Assembly: GCA_001898625.1 (NCBI GenBank)
Contig: MKUP01000033.1
Span: forward strand, 273,764 to 337,763
Length of the DNA: 64,000 nt
Direction: 5' to 3'
Origin: Burkholderiales bacterium 67-32
GTDB taxonomy: Bacteria > Pseudomonadota > Gammaproteobacteria > Burkholderiales > Burkholderiaceae_B
The stretch's first letter is position 1, and each line of letters opens with the position of its first letter. Positions 1 to 10,209 of the stretch are shown here, one piece after another. Made by a program: the position numbers and the translations under genes. A model generated the notes under the pieces. It made no database searches and was not told where the DNA came from. It saw only the letters and a list, made by a program, of their open reading frames with translations.

Positions 1-969
1 CGCGGCGAACGCCAGCACCCAGGTGAAGTCGTCGGTGCAGGCACGCAGCATCGAGTAGAACGGCGTGAAGTACCAGACCGGCGCGATGTGCGGCGGGGTC
101 TTCAGCGGATCGGCCGGGATGAAATTGTTGTACTCGAGGAAGTAGCCGCCCATCTCCGGCGCGAAGAACACGATCGCGCTGAAGATCATCAGGAAGATGG
201 CCACGCCGAACAGGTCATGCACGGAGTAGTAGGGATGGAACGGGATGCCGTCGAGCGGGATGCCGTTGGCGTCCTTCTTGGCCTTGATCTCGACGCCGTC
301 GGGGTTGTTGGAGCCGACTTCGTGCAGCGCGATGACGTGCGCCACGACCAGGCCCAGCAGCACCAGCGGCACGGCGATGACGTGGAACGAGAAGAAGCGG
401 TTCAGGGTCGCGTCGGAGACGACGTAGTCGCCGCGGATCAGGATCGCCAGGTCAGGGCCGACGAACGGGATGGCCGAGAACAGGTTCACGATCACCTGGG
501 CGCCCCAGTAGGACATCTGGCCCCACGGCAGCAGGTAGCCCATGAAGGCTTCGGCCATCAGGCACAGGAAGATCGCCACGCCGAAGATCCAGACCAGTTC
601 GCGCGGCTTGCGGTACGAGCCGTAGAACAGCCCGCGCAGCATGTGCAGGTACACCACGACGAAGAACATCGAGGCGCCGGTGGAGTGCATGTACCGGACG
701 AGCCAGCCCCACGGCACTTCCCGCATGATGTATTCGACCGACTGGAACGCGCGTTCGGCGTCGGGCTTGTAGTGCATGACCAGGAAAATCCCGGTCACGA
801 TCTGGATGACCAGCACCAGGAGCGCCAGCGAGCCGAAGAAATACCAGAAATTGAAGTTCTTCGGTGCGTAGTACTCGGACAGGTGCGCTTTCCAGGTCGA
901 GGTGAGCGGAAAGCGGGCGTCGATCCAGCCCAGAAGGCCAGTTGTCTCGACATTCTTCTCGCCAGCCAT
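1..969 (-). CDS. petB: Ubiquinol-cytochrome c reductase cytochrome b subunit, partial (3' end beyond the left edge)
   Basis: Cytochrome b is the membrane core of the bc1 complex (complex III), which oxidises ubiquinol and passes electrons to cytochrome c. The 323 codons seen begin MAGEKNVETTGLLGW and contain the typical segments GYLLPWGQMSYWG and WYFTPFYSMLRA, with several hydrophobic helices. The Qo-site tetrapeptide, usually PEWY, is PVWY here (about positions 69-82). The start at 969 fits the conserved N-terminus and lies 128 bases downstream of the petA stop, so petA-petB (and presumably petC beyond the edge) form the usual operon. The C-terminus is outside the window. Confidence 0.95.
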   Translation of the reverse strand, partial: MAGEKNVETTGLLGWIDARFPLTSTWKAHLSEYYAPKNFNFWYFFGSLALLVLVIQIVTGIFLVMHYKPDAERAFQSVEYIMREVPWGWLVRYMHSTGASMFFVVVYLHMLRGLFYGSYRKPRELVWIFGVAIFLCLMAEAFMGYLLPWGQMSYWGAQVIVNLFSAIPFVGPDLAILIRGDYVVSDATLNRFFSFHVIAVPLVLLGLVVAHVIALHEVGSNNPDGVEIKAKKDANGIPLDGIPFHPYYSVHDLFGVAIFLMIFSAIVFFAPEMGGYFLEYNNFIPADPLKTPPHIAPVWYFTPFYSMLRACTDDFTWVLAFAA

Positions 970-1097
970 GGCTGCTGCTCCTTTTGCTCGGCGGGTTCGG
1001 CGCTGCGCTGCTTGGTGCCGCAACGCCGACGTGTTTCTATGGCTACGTTTGACAGGAGGACGCGGCTATCGCCTCCCCCGCTGCGAATGACTGACGC

Positions 1098-1706
1098 TCA
1101 GGCCTTGTTGCTCTTGTCGACACCGACCACGATCTTGGTATCGGACAGGAACTCGTAGGGAGGAATCGTCAGGTTGTCGGGCGACGGCTTGTTCTTGTAC
1201 ACCCGTCCGGCCATGTCGAAGGTCGACCCGTGGCAGGGGCACAGGAAGCCGCCGTGCCAATCGGCCGGCAGGCTGGGCTGGGGCCCGGTGGCGAACCGGG
1301 CGGTGGGCGAGCACCCGAGGTGCGGGCAGATGCCGACGGCGACGAGATACTCGGGCTTGATCGAGCGGTACTCGTTGCGCGCGTACTCGGGCGTGATTTC
1401 GTTCGGATTGCGCTCGGAATTCGGGTCGGCGAGCTGGGCGTCGACTTCCTTCAGCGTGGCAAGCTGCTCGGGCGTACGGCGGATGATCCAGACCGGCTTG
1501 CCGCGCCACTCGACGGTGCGCATTTCACCGGGCTGCATGTCTCCAATTTCGACCTCCACCGGAGCACCCGCCGCCTTCGCCCGTTCGGACGGGGCGAACG
1601 TGCTGACGAAAGGAACGGCCACGCCTACAGCCGCGACTCCCCCGACAGCACAGGTGGTTCCGACCCAAAACCGGCGGTCGGCGTCTACCACTTTGTCCTG
1701 ACTCAT
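1098..1706 (-). CDS. petA: Rieske iron-sulfur subunit of the cytochrome bc1 complex
   Basis: This 202-residue protein carries the high-potential 2Fe-2S cluster that takes the first electron from ubiquinol at the Qo site. The two cluster-binding boxes CPHLGC and CPCHGS are present in the C-terminal half. The N-terminus reads MSQDKVVDADRRFWVG and is followed by a hydrophobic stretch, a twin-arginine signal-anchor typical of Rieske proteins. It is therefore a likely client of the TatABC genes at 9.4-11.2 kb. The open frame continues far upstream, but the start at 1706 (MSQDKV) is the one that places the twin arginines correctly. It is the first gene of a pet operon with petB downstream. Confidence 0.96.
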   Translation of the reverse strand: MSQDKVVDADRRFWVGTTCAVGGVAAVGVAVPFVSTFAPSERAKAAGAPVEVEIGDMQPGEMRTVEWRGKPVWIIRRTPEQLATLKEVDAQLADPNSERNPNEITPEYARNEYRSIKPEYLVAVGICPHLGCSPTARFATGPQPSLPADWHGGFLCPCHGSTFDMAGRVYKNKPSPDNLTIPPYEFLSDTKIVVGVDKSNKA

Positions 1707-1776
1707 TGATTGACCCTCAAGATTACTTCTTCTCTTAGCACTTGAAAGCAGATTGGCGCTCTTGGCGGACCGGCGC

Positions 1777-1804
1777 CTTATAGTAACCTTCGAGTATAAC
1801 GCAA
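1777..1804 (-). promoter_or_regulatory. Candidate sigma-70 promoter of the pet operon
   Basis: On the minus strand TTGCGT (1804-1799) is followed after 16 bases by TATAAG (1782-1777), about 70 bases before the petA start. Both boxes are near consensus, but the call rests on inspection only. Confidence 0.4.
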
Positions 1805-1922
1805 TGCCTACAGCCCCCGACAGACTTCGTAGCACATTCGCAATCGCACTATTACGGCCGAGCTTCCCGCGCCGCAAAGAAATAAGAGATACTTTCGCGC
1901 AACAACAAACGGGAGGTGGTCC

Positions 1923-2363
1923 ATGAGCATCATGAAGGAATTCCGCGATTTCGCGATGCGCGGCAATGTCGTCGACCTCGCGGTCGGCGTGATCATCGGT
2001 GCGGCGTTCGGCAAGATCGTCGATTCCCTGGTCAAAGACATCGTCATGCCGATCGTCAACGTCATCCTGGGCGGCAACGTCGATTTCAGCAACAAGTTCA
2101 TCGTACTCCGGGCACCGGCCGACTACGCCGGACCGCAGACGTACGACGCCCTCAGCAAGGCCGGCGCCACCCTGCTCGGCTGGGGCAATTTCCTGACTAT
2201 TCTGATCAACTTCGTGTTGCTGGCTTTCGTCATCTTCTGGATGGTCAAGGCCATGAACCGCGCCCAGGCCCGCTTCGCCAAGGAAGCCCCGCCCGCCGCG
2301 CCCGCGCCGACACCGGAAGACGTCGAACTGCTGCGCGAAATCCGCGATCTGCTGAAAAAGTAG
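1923..2363 (+). CDS. mscL: Large-conductance mechanosensitive channel
   Basis: MscL is a homopentameric inner-membrane channel that opens under membrane tension and releases solutes during hypo-osmotic shock. The protein has 146 residues, a usual length. It begins [20 protein letters not shown], the conserved amphipathic N-terminal helix and first transmembrane segment, and has a second transmembrane segment near residues 85-105 followed by a charged C-terminal helix. A strong ribosome binding site, GGGAGGTGG, lies just before the ATG. The gene is divergent from petA and stands alone. Two bases after its TAG stop a palindromic repeat element begins. Confidence 0.97.
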   Translation: MSIMKEFRDFAMRGNVVDLAVGVIIGAAFGKIVDSLVKDIVMPIVNVILGGNVDFSNKFIVLRAPADYAGPQTYDALSKAGATLLGWGNFLTILINFVLLAFVIFWMVKAMNRAQARFAKEAPPAAPAPTPEDVELLREIRDLLKK

Positions 2364-2365
2364 GT

Positions 2366-2524
2366 CCCCCCCTACGCCCTTCGGGCGCCCCCCAGGGGGC
2401 GAAACCGGCGGACTGGCAAAGCCAGATCCGCGGTTTCCTGGGTCTAGTACCTGTTTCTTGGCACGTCGCACCGTTGCTACCGCTGGCGGCCAGCGAAGCG
2501 TAGGTACTTCAACCCAAGACTAGA
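2366..2524 (+). repeat. Palindromic intergenic repeat, unit plus core (copy 1)
   Basis: The element starts two bases after the mscL stop with CCCCCCCTACGCCC, a hairpin around TTCGGGCG, a second hairpin GCCCCCCAGGGGGC, and a longer stem-loop with GGCGGACTGGCAAAGCC. A core then follows with TTGCTACCGCTGGC and CCAGCGAAGC that is also found, inverted, in the copy at 39510-39754. The end overlaps the stop codon of the convergent Nif3-like gene. It probably serves as a two-way transcription end, but no long T tract is present. Confidence 0.75.
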
Positions 2525-3350
2525 CCGGGTTGTCTATGTCGATGAAATCCACGCGGATGCCGAAGCGGGCGGCGATGGCCTGGCCCAGGGCCTGGACGCC
2601 GTAGCGTTCGGTGGCGTGGTGGCCGGCGGCCAGGAAGGCGGTGCCGGTTTCGCGGGCGAGGTGGACGGTGGGTTCGGAGATCTCGCCGGTGATGTAGGTC
2701 TGGGCGCCGGCGTCGATGGCGTCCTGGAGCATGCTTTGGGCCGCGCCGGTACACCAGGCGATGCGGCCCACGGGGCGGGCGGGGTCGCCGATCAGCATGG
2801 GTTCGCGCCGCAGGCGCTGGGCGATGCGGGCCGCCAGGTCGCCCACCGTGGCCAGGCCGGGGGCCTGGCCCAGCCAGATCAGGCCGTCGTGGCCGGTGGT
2901 CTGGGGCACGCCCTCCACCAGGTGGGGAGCCAGGCCCAGCACCTCGGCCAGTTGTGCGTTGTTGCCCCACCGGGGGTGGGCATCCAGGGGAAGGTGGTAG
3001 GCGAACAGGTTCAGGTCATGTCCCAGGACCAGCGACAGGCGGGTGCGCCGGGTGCCCCGCACGCGGGGGTCCTCGTTCTTCCAGAACCAGCCGTGGTGGA
3101 CCAGCAGGCCGTCCGCCCCGGCGTCGATGGCGTGCCGGATGGCGGCCTCGGACGCGGTCACGGCGGCGATAATATGCCGGACCACGGGCCGGCCCTCGAC
3201 CTGCAGGCCGTTCGGGCAGTAGTCGCGGAACCGGGCGACCTGCAGTTCGGCGGCCAGCCAGGATGCGAGCTCCTCGGCGCTGACGCCACCCGCGCCCCCC
3301 GCTGGTGCATGGGTTTGGGTTTGCGCTGAGGCCCGCTCGCCTGCGATCAT
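2520..3350 (-). CDS. Nif3-like dinuclear metal centre protein (YbgI/DUF34 family)
   Basis: A 276-residue member of the NIF3/YbgI family, widespread hexameric proteins with a two-metal site whose biochemical role is debated (GTP cyclohydrolase I type 2 is a common database label). Visible family features are the early LVHHGWFWKN segment with paired histidines, LFAYHLPLDAHPRWGNN, and the C-terminal AGHHATERYGVQALG. The start was set at the ATG at 3350 because TAGGAG lies seven bases upstream; a TTG six bases earlier would sit on the binding site. It is divergent from the HtrA gene with only 36 bases between the two start codons. Its stop codon lies within the end of a repeat element. Confidence 0.9.
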   Translation of the reverse strand: MIAGERASAQTQTHAPAGGAGGVSAEELASWLAAELQVARFRDYCPNGLQVEGRPVVRHIIAAVTASEAAIRHAIDAGADGLLVHHGWFWKNEDPRVRGTRRTRLSLVLGHDLNLFAYHLPLDAHPRWGNNAQLAEVLGLAPHLVEGVPQTTGHDGLIWLGQAPGLATVGDLAARIAQRLRREPMLIGDPARPVGRIAWCTGAAQSMLQDAIDAGAQTYITGEISEPTVHLARETGTAFLAAGHHATERYGVQALGQAIAARFGIRVDFIDIDNPV

Positions 3351-3386
3351 TGTCAATCTCCTAAGCTAGGGAAAAGTATTTTGCAC

Positions 3387-4565
<1,179 letters not shown>

Positions 4566-4579
4566 TGCCGGGCCGGGAC

Positions 4580-5326
4580 CTACTTGCGGCCCAGGCCCAG
4601 GTAGCTCTCGACCACGCGCGGATCGTCCGCCAGCTCGCGGGCCGGGCCGGCCAGCACCACCTGGCCGGTCTCCAGCACATAGGCGTAATCGGCCGTCTGC
4701 AGGGCCGCGCGGGCGTTCTGCTCGACCAGCAGGATGGCCACACCCCGGCGCCGCAGTTCGGCGATGATCAGGAAGATTTCCTTGACGATGCGCGGCGCCA
4801 GCCCCAGCGAGGGCTCGTCCAGCAGCAGCAGGCGGGGTTTGGCCATGAGGGCGCGCCCCAGGGCCAGCATCTGGCGCTCGCCGCCCGACAGGGTGGCGGC
4901 CAGTTGGTGGCGGCGCTCCTTGAGCCGGGGGAACAGTCCGTAGACCTCCTCCATCGACGCGGCCTGGTCGCGGTGGCCCGAGCGATAGCGCTGGAAGGCG
5001 CCCAGCAGCAGGTTGTCCTCGACGCTCATCTCGCCGAACAGCTCGCGTTTCTCGGGCACCAGGTTCAGGCCCGCGGCGACCATCTGTTCGATGTCCACGC
5101 GCCGCTGGGACCGCCCCTCCAGGCTGATGGCGCCACGCGCCGGCAGCAGGCCCATGATGGCCGACAGCAAGGTGGTCTTGCCCGCGCCATTGGGGCCGAT
5201 CACCGTCACGATGGTGCCCGCCGGCACCGCCAGGTCGATGCCATGCAGCGCCTCGACCTTGCCGTAGGACACGCACAGGCCGGAGACCTCGAGCAGCGGC
5301 GCGGCCATTGCCGCCGGACCCGTCAT
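4580..5326 (-). CDS. livF: Branched-chain amino acid-type ABC transporter ATP-binding protein LivF
   Basis: A 248-residue ABC ATPase of the LivF type. It has Walker [10 protein letters not shown], the signature LSGGERQ, Walker [14 protein letters not shown] and the LivF-typical LLVEQNA. It couples ATP hydrolysis to uptake of branched-chain amino acids or a related ligand through the LivH and LivM membrane parts. The start at 5326 overlaps the stop of the upstream livM-livG gene (ATGA) and has GGAGG six bases before it. It is the last gene of the minus-strand transporter operon. Confidence 0.94.
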   Translation of the reverse strand: MTGPAAMAAPLLEVSGLCVSYGKVEALHGIDLAVPAGTIVTVIGPNGAGKTTLLSAIMGLLPARGAISLEGRSQRRVDIEQMVAAGLNLVPEKRELFGEMSVEDNLLLGAFQRYRSGHRDQAASMEEVYGLFPRLKERRHQLAATLSGGERQMLALGRALMAKPRLLLLDEPSLGLAPRIVKEIFLIIAELRRRGVAILLVEQNARAALQTADYAYVLETGQVVLAGPARELADDPRVVESYLGLGRK

Positions 5327-7143
5327 TCCACACCTCCCAGATACGCTTCCAGCACGCGCGGATCGCGCTGCACGTCCTCGGGCAGGCCCTCGGCGATCTT
5401 CTCGCCGAATTCCATCACCACCACGCGGTCGGCCAGGCCCATGACGAAATCCATGTCGTGCTCGACCAGCAGGATGGCCATGCCCTCGGCGCGCAGCGCC
5501 TTCAGGGTATCGGACAAGGCCTGCTTCTCGAGGTAGCGCAGGCCGGCCGCCGGCTCGTCCAGCAGCAGCAGGCAGGGGTCGGCGCATAGCGCGCGGGCGA
5601 TTTCCAGCATGCGCTGCTTGCCCAGCGGCAGCGAACCCGCCGCCACGTGCAACGCGTCGCCCAGCCCCACGCGCCGCGCCTGCCGCGCCGCCTCGGCCAG
5701 AAGGCGCGCCTCTTCATGGCGTTCCAGGTGCAGGCTGCCCAGCACCAGGCCCGACAGCAGCCCCGGACGTTCGCGCAGATGAGCGCCCAGCGCGATGTTC
5801 TCGACCACGGTCATCTGCGGCAGCAGGCGCACGTGCTGGAAGGTGCGGCCCATGCCCAGCGCGGCGATCTCGCGCGAGGGCCGGCCGGTCACGTCCCGCC
5901 CGCGGAAGACCACCTTCCCCGAGGACGGGTCGTCCACGCCGGACAGCAGGTTGAACATGGTGCTCTTGCCCGCGCCGTTGGGCCCGATCAGGGCCAGCAC
6001 CCCGCCAGCGGGGACGGTGAAACTGATGTTGTTGTTGGCCACCAGACCGCCGAACCGCTTGGTCAGGCCCCGGGCCTCCAGCACCACCTCGCCGTGCTTC
6101 GGCTGGGCGCGCCGCGCCAGCGGCTGCGCGCCCTCGTCGATGGCGCGCTGGGACTGGGCCAGCGGCAGGCAGCGCCGGGCCAGGCGGACGATCACGGGCC
6201 ACAGTCCGTCCGGCGCGCGTTGCAGGGCGACCACGAGGAGGATGCCGAAGAAGATGCTCTCGAAGTTGCCCGAGGCGCCCAGGAGACTGGGCAGCAGATC
6301 CTGCAGCCACTGCTTGAGCATGGTGACCAGGCCGGCGCCGACCAGCGCGCCCCAGACCTGCCCCGCCCCGCCGATGACGGCCATGAACAGGTACTCGATG
6401 CCGATGTGCAGGCCGAACGGCGTCGGGTTCACGAATCGCTGCATGTGAGCGTACAGCCAGCCCGAGACGCAGGCCAGCAGGGCCGCGATCATGAAGATCG
6501 CGATGCGCGAGCGGGCCGTGTCCACGCCCATGGACTCGGCCATCACCATACCGCCCTTCAGCGCCCGGATGGCGCGGCCCTCGCGCGAATCCAGCAGGTT
6601 GCTGACCAGCAGCATGGCCAGCAGCAGGATCGCCCAGATCAGCCAGAACAGGTGCCGGCCCTTGGACAGGTCCAGCCCGAAGATCGAGATCGGCGGCAGG
6701 CCGGACAACCCGGTATGGCCGCCCAGGAAATCCAGCGTCCCGAACAGGAAGTACAGGCTCAGGCCCCAGGCGATGGTGCCCAGCGGCAGATAGTGCCCGG
6801 ACAGGCGCAGCGCGATGGCGCCCAGCACCCAGGCCGCCACCGCCGTGACCACCAGGCCGGCCAGCAGTCCCAGCCAGGGCGAGCCGCCCAGCCACGCGAA
6901 GGCGGGCGGCAGCGTGGCGATGGACAGCCAGGCGCTGGCATAGGCGCCCAGGCCCACGAAGGCCGCCTGGCCGAACGAGGTCACCCCGCCCACGCCGGTC
7001 AGCAGCACCAGCCCCAACGCCACCAGCGCGTACAGGCCGATGTAGTTCAGCAGCGTGACGGTGAATTCGGACATCCCGAACACGGCGGCGACGAGCAGGA
7101 CGAGGCCGGCGCCGACGAACCAGATGGGACGCAGCCGCATCAT
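5323..7143 (-). CDS. Fused LivM permease and LivG ATPase of a branched-chain amino acid-type ABC transporter
   Basis: One uninterrupted 606-codon frame joins two proteins that are separate in E. coli. Residues about 1-330 are a LivM-type permease with many transmembrane helices ([19 protein letters not shown] is the typical early motif). Residues about 355-606 are a LivG-type ATPase with Walker [21 protein letters not shown], a weakened signature region ([16 protein letters not shown] in place of LSGGQ) and Walker [12 protein letters not shown]. The start at 7143 (MMRLRP) overlaps the livH stop. No frameshift is needed to explain the fusion. The same fusion occurs in other proteobacterial Liv systems. 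Confidence 0.92.
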   Translation of the reverse strand: MMRLRPIWFVGAGLVLLVAAVFGMSEFTVTLLNYIGLYALVALGLVLLTGVGGVTSFGQAAFVGLGAYASAWLSIATLPPAFAWLGGSPWLGLLAGLVVTAVAAWVLGAIALRLSGHYLPLGTIAWGLSLYFLFGTLDFLGGHTGLSGLPPISIFGLDLSKGRHLFWLIWAILLLAMLLVSNLLDSREGRAIRALKGGMVMAESMGVDTARSRIAIFMIAALLACVSGWLYAHMQRFVNPTPFGLHIGIEYLFMAVIGGAGQVWGALVGAGLVTMLKQWLQDLLPSLLGASGNFESIFFGILLVVALQRAPDGLWPVIVRLARRCLPLAQSQRAIDEGAQPLARRAQPKHGEVVLEARGLTKRFGGLVANNNISFTVPAGGVLALIGPNGAGKSTMFNLLSGVDDPSSGKVVFRGRDVTGRPSREIAALGMGRTFQHVRLLPQMTVVENIALGAHLRERPGLLSGLVLGSLHLERHEEARLLAEAARQARRVGLGDALHVAAGSLPLGKQRMLEIARALCADPCLLLLDEPAAGLRYLEKQALSDTLKALRAEGMAILLVEHDMDFVMGLADRVVVMEFGEKIAEGLPEDVQRDPRVLEAYLGGVE

Positions 7144-8174
7144 TCTTCCTCCACGTGACGCGAGGAAAGCGAGCGCCAGATCAGCACCGGGATGATCAGC
7201 GTGAACACGATGACTTCCTTGTAGGCGCTGGCCGCGAACGACGAGAAGGCCTCCAGCAGGCCCACCAGCACCGCCCCGGCGGCGGCCAGCGGATAGCTGC
7301 CCAGGCCGGCGATGATGGCGGCGACGAAGCCCTTCAGGCCGATCAGGAAGCCGGTGTCGTAGTAGATGGTCGTGATGGGCGCGATGAGGATGCCCGAGAA
7401 GGCTCCGATCAGCGCGCACAGCGTGAAGCTCAGCTTGCCGGCCAGGCTGGTCGGGATGCCCATCAGACGGGCGCCGACCCGGTTCACCGCCGTGGCGCGC
7501 AGGGCCTTGCCGTACAGCGTCCGGCCGAACAGCACCGTCAGCGCCAGGATGAGGGCGATGGAGGAACCGACCACCCACAGCGTCTGGGCCGAGACCGGAA
7601 TGCCTCCCAGCTCGATGCCGCCGTCGGTGAAGGGCGAGGTACGCGCGCCCTCGGCGCCGAAGAACAGCAGCCCCAGCCCCACCATGGCCACGTGCACCGC
7701 GACCGAGACGATCAGCAGCACCAGCACGCTGCTCTCGGCCACCGGCTGGAAGGCCAGGCGCCAGACCATGGGCCCTATCGGCACCACGACCAGCAGCGCG
7801 AACAGGATCTGCGCGATCAGCGGCATCTGCTGGAAATCGACGAAACGCGCCGCGGCGAAGATCAATGCGGGATAGAGCAGGTTCCAGCCGGCGGCCCGCG
7901 GAATGGCGCGCCAGTCCTGGCGCCGCCACGCGGTCCACAGCTCCACCAGCATGACGGCGCAGCCGCCCATGGCCAGCAGCCAGACCGTTCCCGGCAACTG
8001 GCCGGCCTGCAAGCCCGCCAGGGTCAGGGCGCCCCAGGCGACGAATTCGCCCTGGGGAATGAAGATCACGCGCGTGACCGTGAAGGCCAGCACCAGCGCC
8101 ATTCCCAGCAACGCATAAATGGCGCCGTTGACGACGCCATCCTGGATCAGGAAAAGGGCGATCTGTAAATCCAT
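7140..8174 (-). CDS. livH: Branched-chain amino acid-type ABC transporter permease LivH
   Basis: A 344-residue polytopic membrane protein of the LivH family. It starts MDLQIALFLIQDGVVNGAIY, the usual first helix, and has the family segment RATAVNRVGARLMGIP in a cytoplasmic loop followed by GFVAAIIAGLGSYPLA. It forms the transport path with the LivM part of the neighbouring fusion protein. The stop overlaps the start of that gene by four bases, so the two are translated together. A long insert between the early helices (around residues 75-125) contains extra helices compared with a minimal LivH. Confidence 0.93.
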   Translation of the reverse strand: MDLQIALFLIQDGVVNGAIYALLGMALVLAFTVTRVIFIPQGEFVAWGALTLAGLQAGQLPGTVWLLAMGGCAVMLVELWTAWRRQDWRAIPRAAGWNLLYPALIFAAARFVDFQQMPLIAQILFALLVVVPIGPMVWRLAFQPVAESSVLVLLIVSVAVHVAMVGLGLLFFGAEGARTSPFTDGGIELGGIPVSAQTLWVVGSSIALILALTVLFGRTLYGKALRATAVNRVGARLMGIPTSLAGKLSFTLCALIGAFSGILIAPITTIYYDTGFLIGLKGFVAAIIAGLGSYPLAAAGAVLVGLLEAFSSFAASAYKEVIVFTLIIPVLIWRSLSSRHVEEE

Positions 8175-8219
8175 GTCAGCTCCGGCAGGGCCGGAGATCC
8201 GCCCTGTTCCACCAGAAAA

Positions 8220-9368
8220 TTACTTGATCAGCTTCCAGGCACCGTTTTCGATGATGACCATGACGCGGGAACGATTGTCCAGGCCGACGTGGTCGGTGGC
8301 GCTCATGTTGAATACCCCGTGCGCGCCGGCCACGTTCTTGACGTTTTCCAGCGCGTCGCGCAGGGCCGCGCGGAACTCCGGTGTGCCCGGCTGCGCCTTC
8401 TTCAGGGCGACGGGGACGGCCGCCTCGATCAGCTTGCCCGCATCCCAGGCATGGGCGCCGAAGGTCGACACCGAACCCTTGCCGTAGGTCGCCTCGTACT
8501 TCTGCACGTACTCGGTGGCCGAGGCCTTGACCGGGTTGTCGGCCGGCAGTTGGGCCGACACCAGCACCGGCCCCGCCGGCAGGAAAGTGCCTTCGATGTC
8601 CTTGCCGCCCACGCGCAGGAAGTCGTTGTTGGCAACGCCGTGGGTCTGGTAGTACTTGCCGCGGTAGCCGCGCTCCTTCAGCGTCTTCTGGGGCAGCGCG
8701 GCGGGGGTGCCGGCGCCGGCGACCAGCACGGCGTCGGGCTTGGCGGCGATCATCTTCAGCACCTGGCCGGTGACCGACGTGTCGGTGCGGTTGTAGCGCT
8801 CGTTGGTCAGCACCTTGATGCCGGCGGCCTGGGCCGCCTTCGAGAACTCCTGGTACCAGCCTTCGCCGTAGGCGTCCGCGAAGCCGATGAAGGCCACCGA
8901 CTTGATCTTCTGGCCCTGCATGTGCTCGACGATGGCTTTGGCCATCTCGGCATCGTTCTGGGGCGTCTTGAAGGCCCAACGCTTCTTGGCGTCCTGAGGC
9001 TCGACGATGGCGGCCGAGGCGGCCATGGAGACGACCGGGGTGCCGGTCTCGGCGGCGACGTCGACCATCGCGAGCGAGTTCGGCGTGATGGTCGACCCGA
9101 CCATCACGTCGACCTTGTCCTCGGTCACGAAACGGCGGGCGTTCTTGACCGCCGTCGTGGTGTCGCTGGCGTCGTCCAGCACGATGTAGTTGACCTTCTG
9201 GCCCGCGATGGTCTTGGGCATCAGGGCGAAGGTGTTTTTCTCGGGGATGCCGAGCGAGGCGGCCGGCCCCGTGGCGGACACGTTGACGCCCACGGTGATG
9301 TCGGCATGCGCGGCGGCCGCGAAAACGCCAAGGCCCACAGCCAGGGCCAGTTTGTTCAAGGAAAACAT
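8220..9368 (-). CDS. Periplasmic binding protein of the Liv-type ABC transporter (Peripla_BP_6)
   Basis: A 382-residue solute receptor. The N-terminus MFSLNKLALAVGLG followed by AAAAHA and D is a classical Sec signal with no lipobox cysteine. The mature part begins ITVGVNVSATGPAASLGIPE, the usual first strand and ligand loop of LivK/LivJ-type proteins, and continues with KNARRFVTEDKVDVMVGS. It is the first gene of the operon, 45 bases upstream of livH. The ligand cannot be read from sequence: members of this family bind leucine-type amino acids, but also aromatics and amides. Confidence 0.92.
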   Translation of the reverse strand: MFSLNKLALAVGLGVFAAAAHADITVGVNVSATGPAASLGIPEKNTFALMPKTIAGQKVNYIVLDDASDTTTAVKNARRFVTEDKVDVMVGSTITPNSLAMVDVAAETGTPVVSMAASAAIVEPQDAKKRWAFKTPQNDAEMAKAIVEHMQGQKIKSVAFIGFADAYGEGWYQEFSKAAQAAGIKVLTNERYNRTDTSVTGQVLKMIAAKPDAVLVAGAGTPAALPQKTLKERGYRGKYYQTHGVANNDFLRVGGKDIEGTFLPAGPVLVSAQLPADNPVKASATEYVQKYEATYGKGSVSTFGAHAWDAGKLIEAAVPVALKKAQPGTPEFRAALRDALENVKNVAGAHGVFNMSATDHVGLDNRSRVMVIIENGAWKLIK

Positions 9369-9444
9369 GAAGGTCCCCACTTGTGCTTGTTCTGGAACCG
9401 AACCCCTGCCCCGGCAGCGCGGACGGCGCCGGGGCACAGCGGGT

Positions 9445-10209
9445 TCAGACTTTCTCGATCTCGGTCGAATCCGATTCCCGGCTCTTGACGAAACGGGCCG
9501 CCACCAGACCCAGTTCGTAGAGCACGCATAAAGGTACCGCCAACAGGAACTGGCTGACAACATCCGGCGGCGTGACGACGGCCGCCAGCACGAACGCGCC
9601 GACGACGACGTAGCCGCGCGCCGCGGACAGCTTGGCCACCGTGGTCACCCCGGTTTTGACCAGCAGCACCACCGCCACCGGCACCTCGAAGGTCAGGCCG
9701 AAGGCCAGGAACATCGTCATGACGAAGTTCAGGTAGGCCTCGATGTCAGGCGCCGGCGTGATGGACTGCGGCGCGAAGGTGGCGATGAAGTGGAAGACGG
9801 TCTTGAAAACCACGAAATAGCAGAAGGCCATGCCGGACAGGAACAGCACCGTGCTGGACACGATGAGCGGCAGGGCCAGCCGCTTCTCGTGCTGGTAGAG
9901 GCCGGGCGCGACGAAGGCCCACGCCTGGTACAGCACGAAGGGCAGCGCGACCATGAAGGACGCCAGCAGCGTGACCTTGACCGGCACCATGAAGGGCGTG
10001 ATCACGCCGGTGGCGATCATGCGCGTGCCCGCAGGTAGGGTCGCCAGCATGGGCTGCGCCAGCACGTCGTAGATGGCCGAGGCGCCGGGATAGAGGAACA
10101 GCACGATGAAAACGGCCACGACCGCGACGATGGCCTTCAGCAGGCGGTCACGCAGCTCCACCAGGTGGGAGATGAAGCTGTCTTCCTGCGATACGTCTTT
10201 GTCAGTCAC
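9445..10209 (-). CDS. tatC: Sec-independent (twin-arginine) translocase subunit TatC
   Basis: TatC is the six-helix inner-membrane receptor for folded proteins with a twin-arginine signal. This 254-residue protein shows the conserved SFISHLVELRDRLLK N-terminus, the YQAWAFVAPGLYQHEKR loop and the FGLTFEVPV region. The start is a GTG at 10209 overlapping the tatB stop (GTGA), so translation is coupled. The order tatA-tatB-tatC downstream of his genes is usual in betaproteobacteria. PetA in this window is a likely substrate. Confidence 0.96.
   Translation of the reverse strand: MTDKDVSQEDSFISHLVELRDRLLKAIVAVVAVFIVLFLYPGASAIYDVLAQPMLATLPAGTRMIATGVITPFMVPVKVTLLASFMVALPFVLYQAWAFVAPGLYQHEKRLALPLIVSSTVLFLSGMAFCYFVVFKTVFHFIATFAPQSITPAPDIEAYLNFVMTMFLAFGLTFEVPVAVVLLVKTGVTTVAKLSAARGYVVVGAFVLAAVVTPPDVVSQFLLAVPLCVLYELGLVAARFVKSRESDSTEIEKV

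Noticed and set aside
2366..2524. The palindromic repeats as ordinary rho-independent terminators
   Set aside because: They lack a T tract after the stem and are conserved over about 80 bases with several stems, so they are treated as a repeat family that may still affect transcription.
5323..7143. livM-livG as a sequencing error joining two genes
   Set aside because: The frame is continuous with full permease and ATPase domains and a sensible linker, and the fusion is known elsewhere.
8289..9488. A 399-codon plus-strand frame opposite the Liv binding protein
   Set aside because: Antisense shadow of a well-supported gene, rich in Gly, Arg and His with no recognisable motif.
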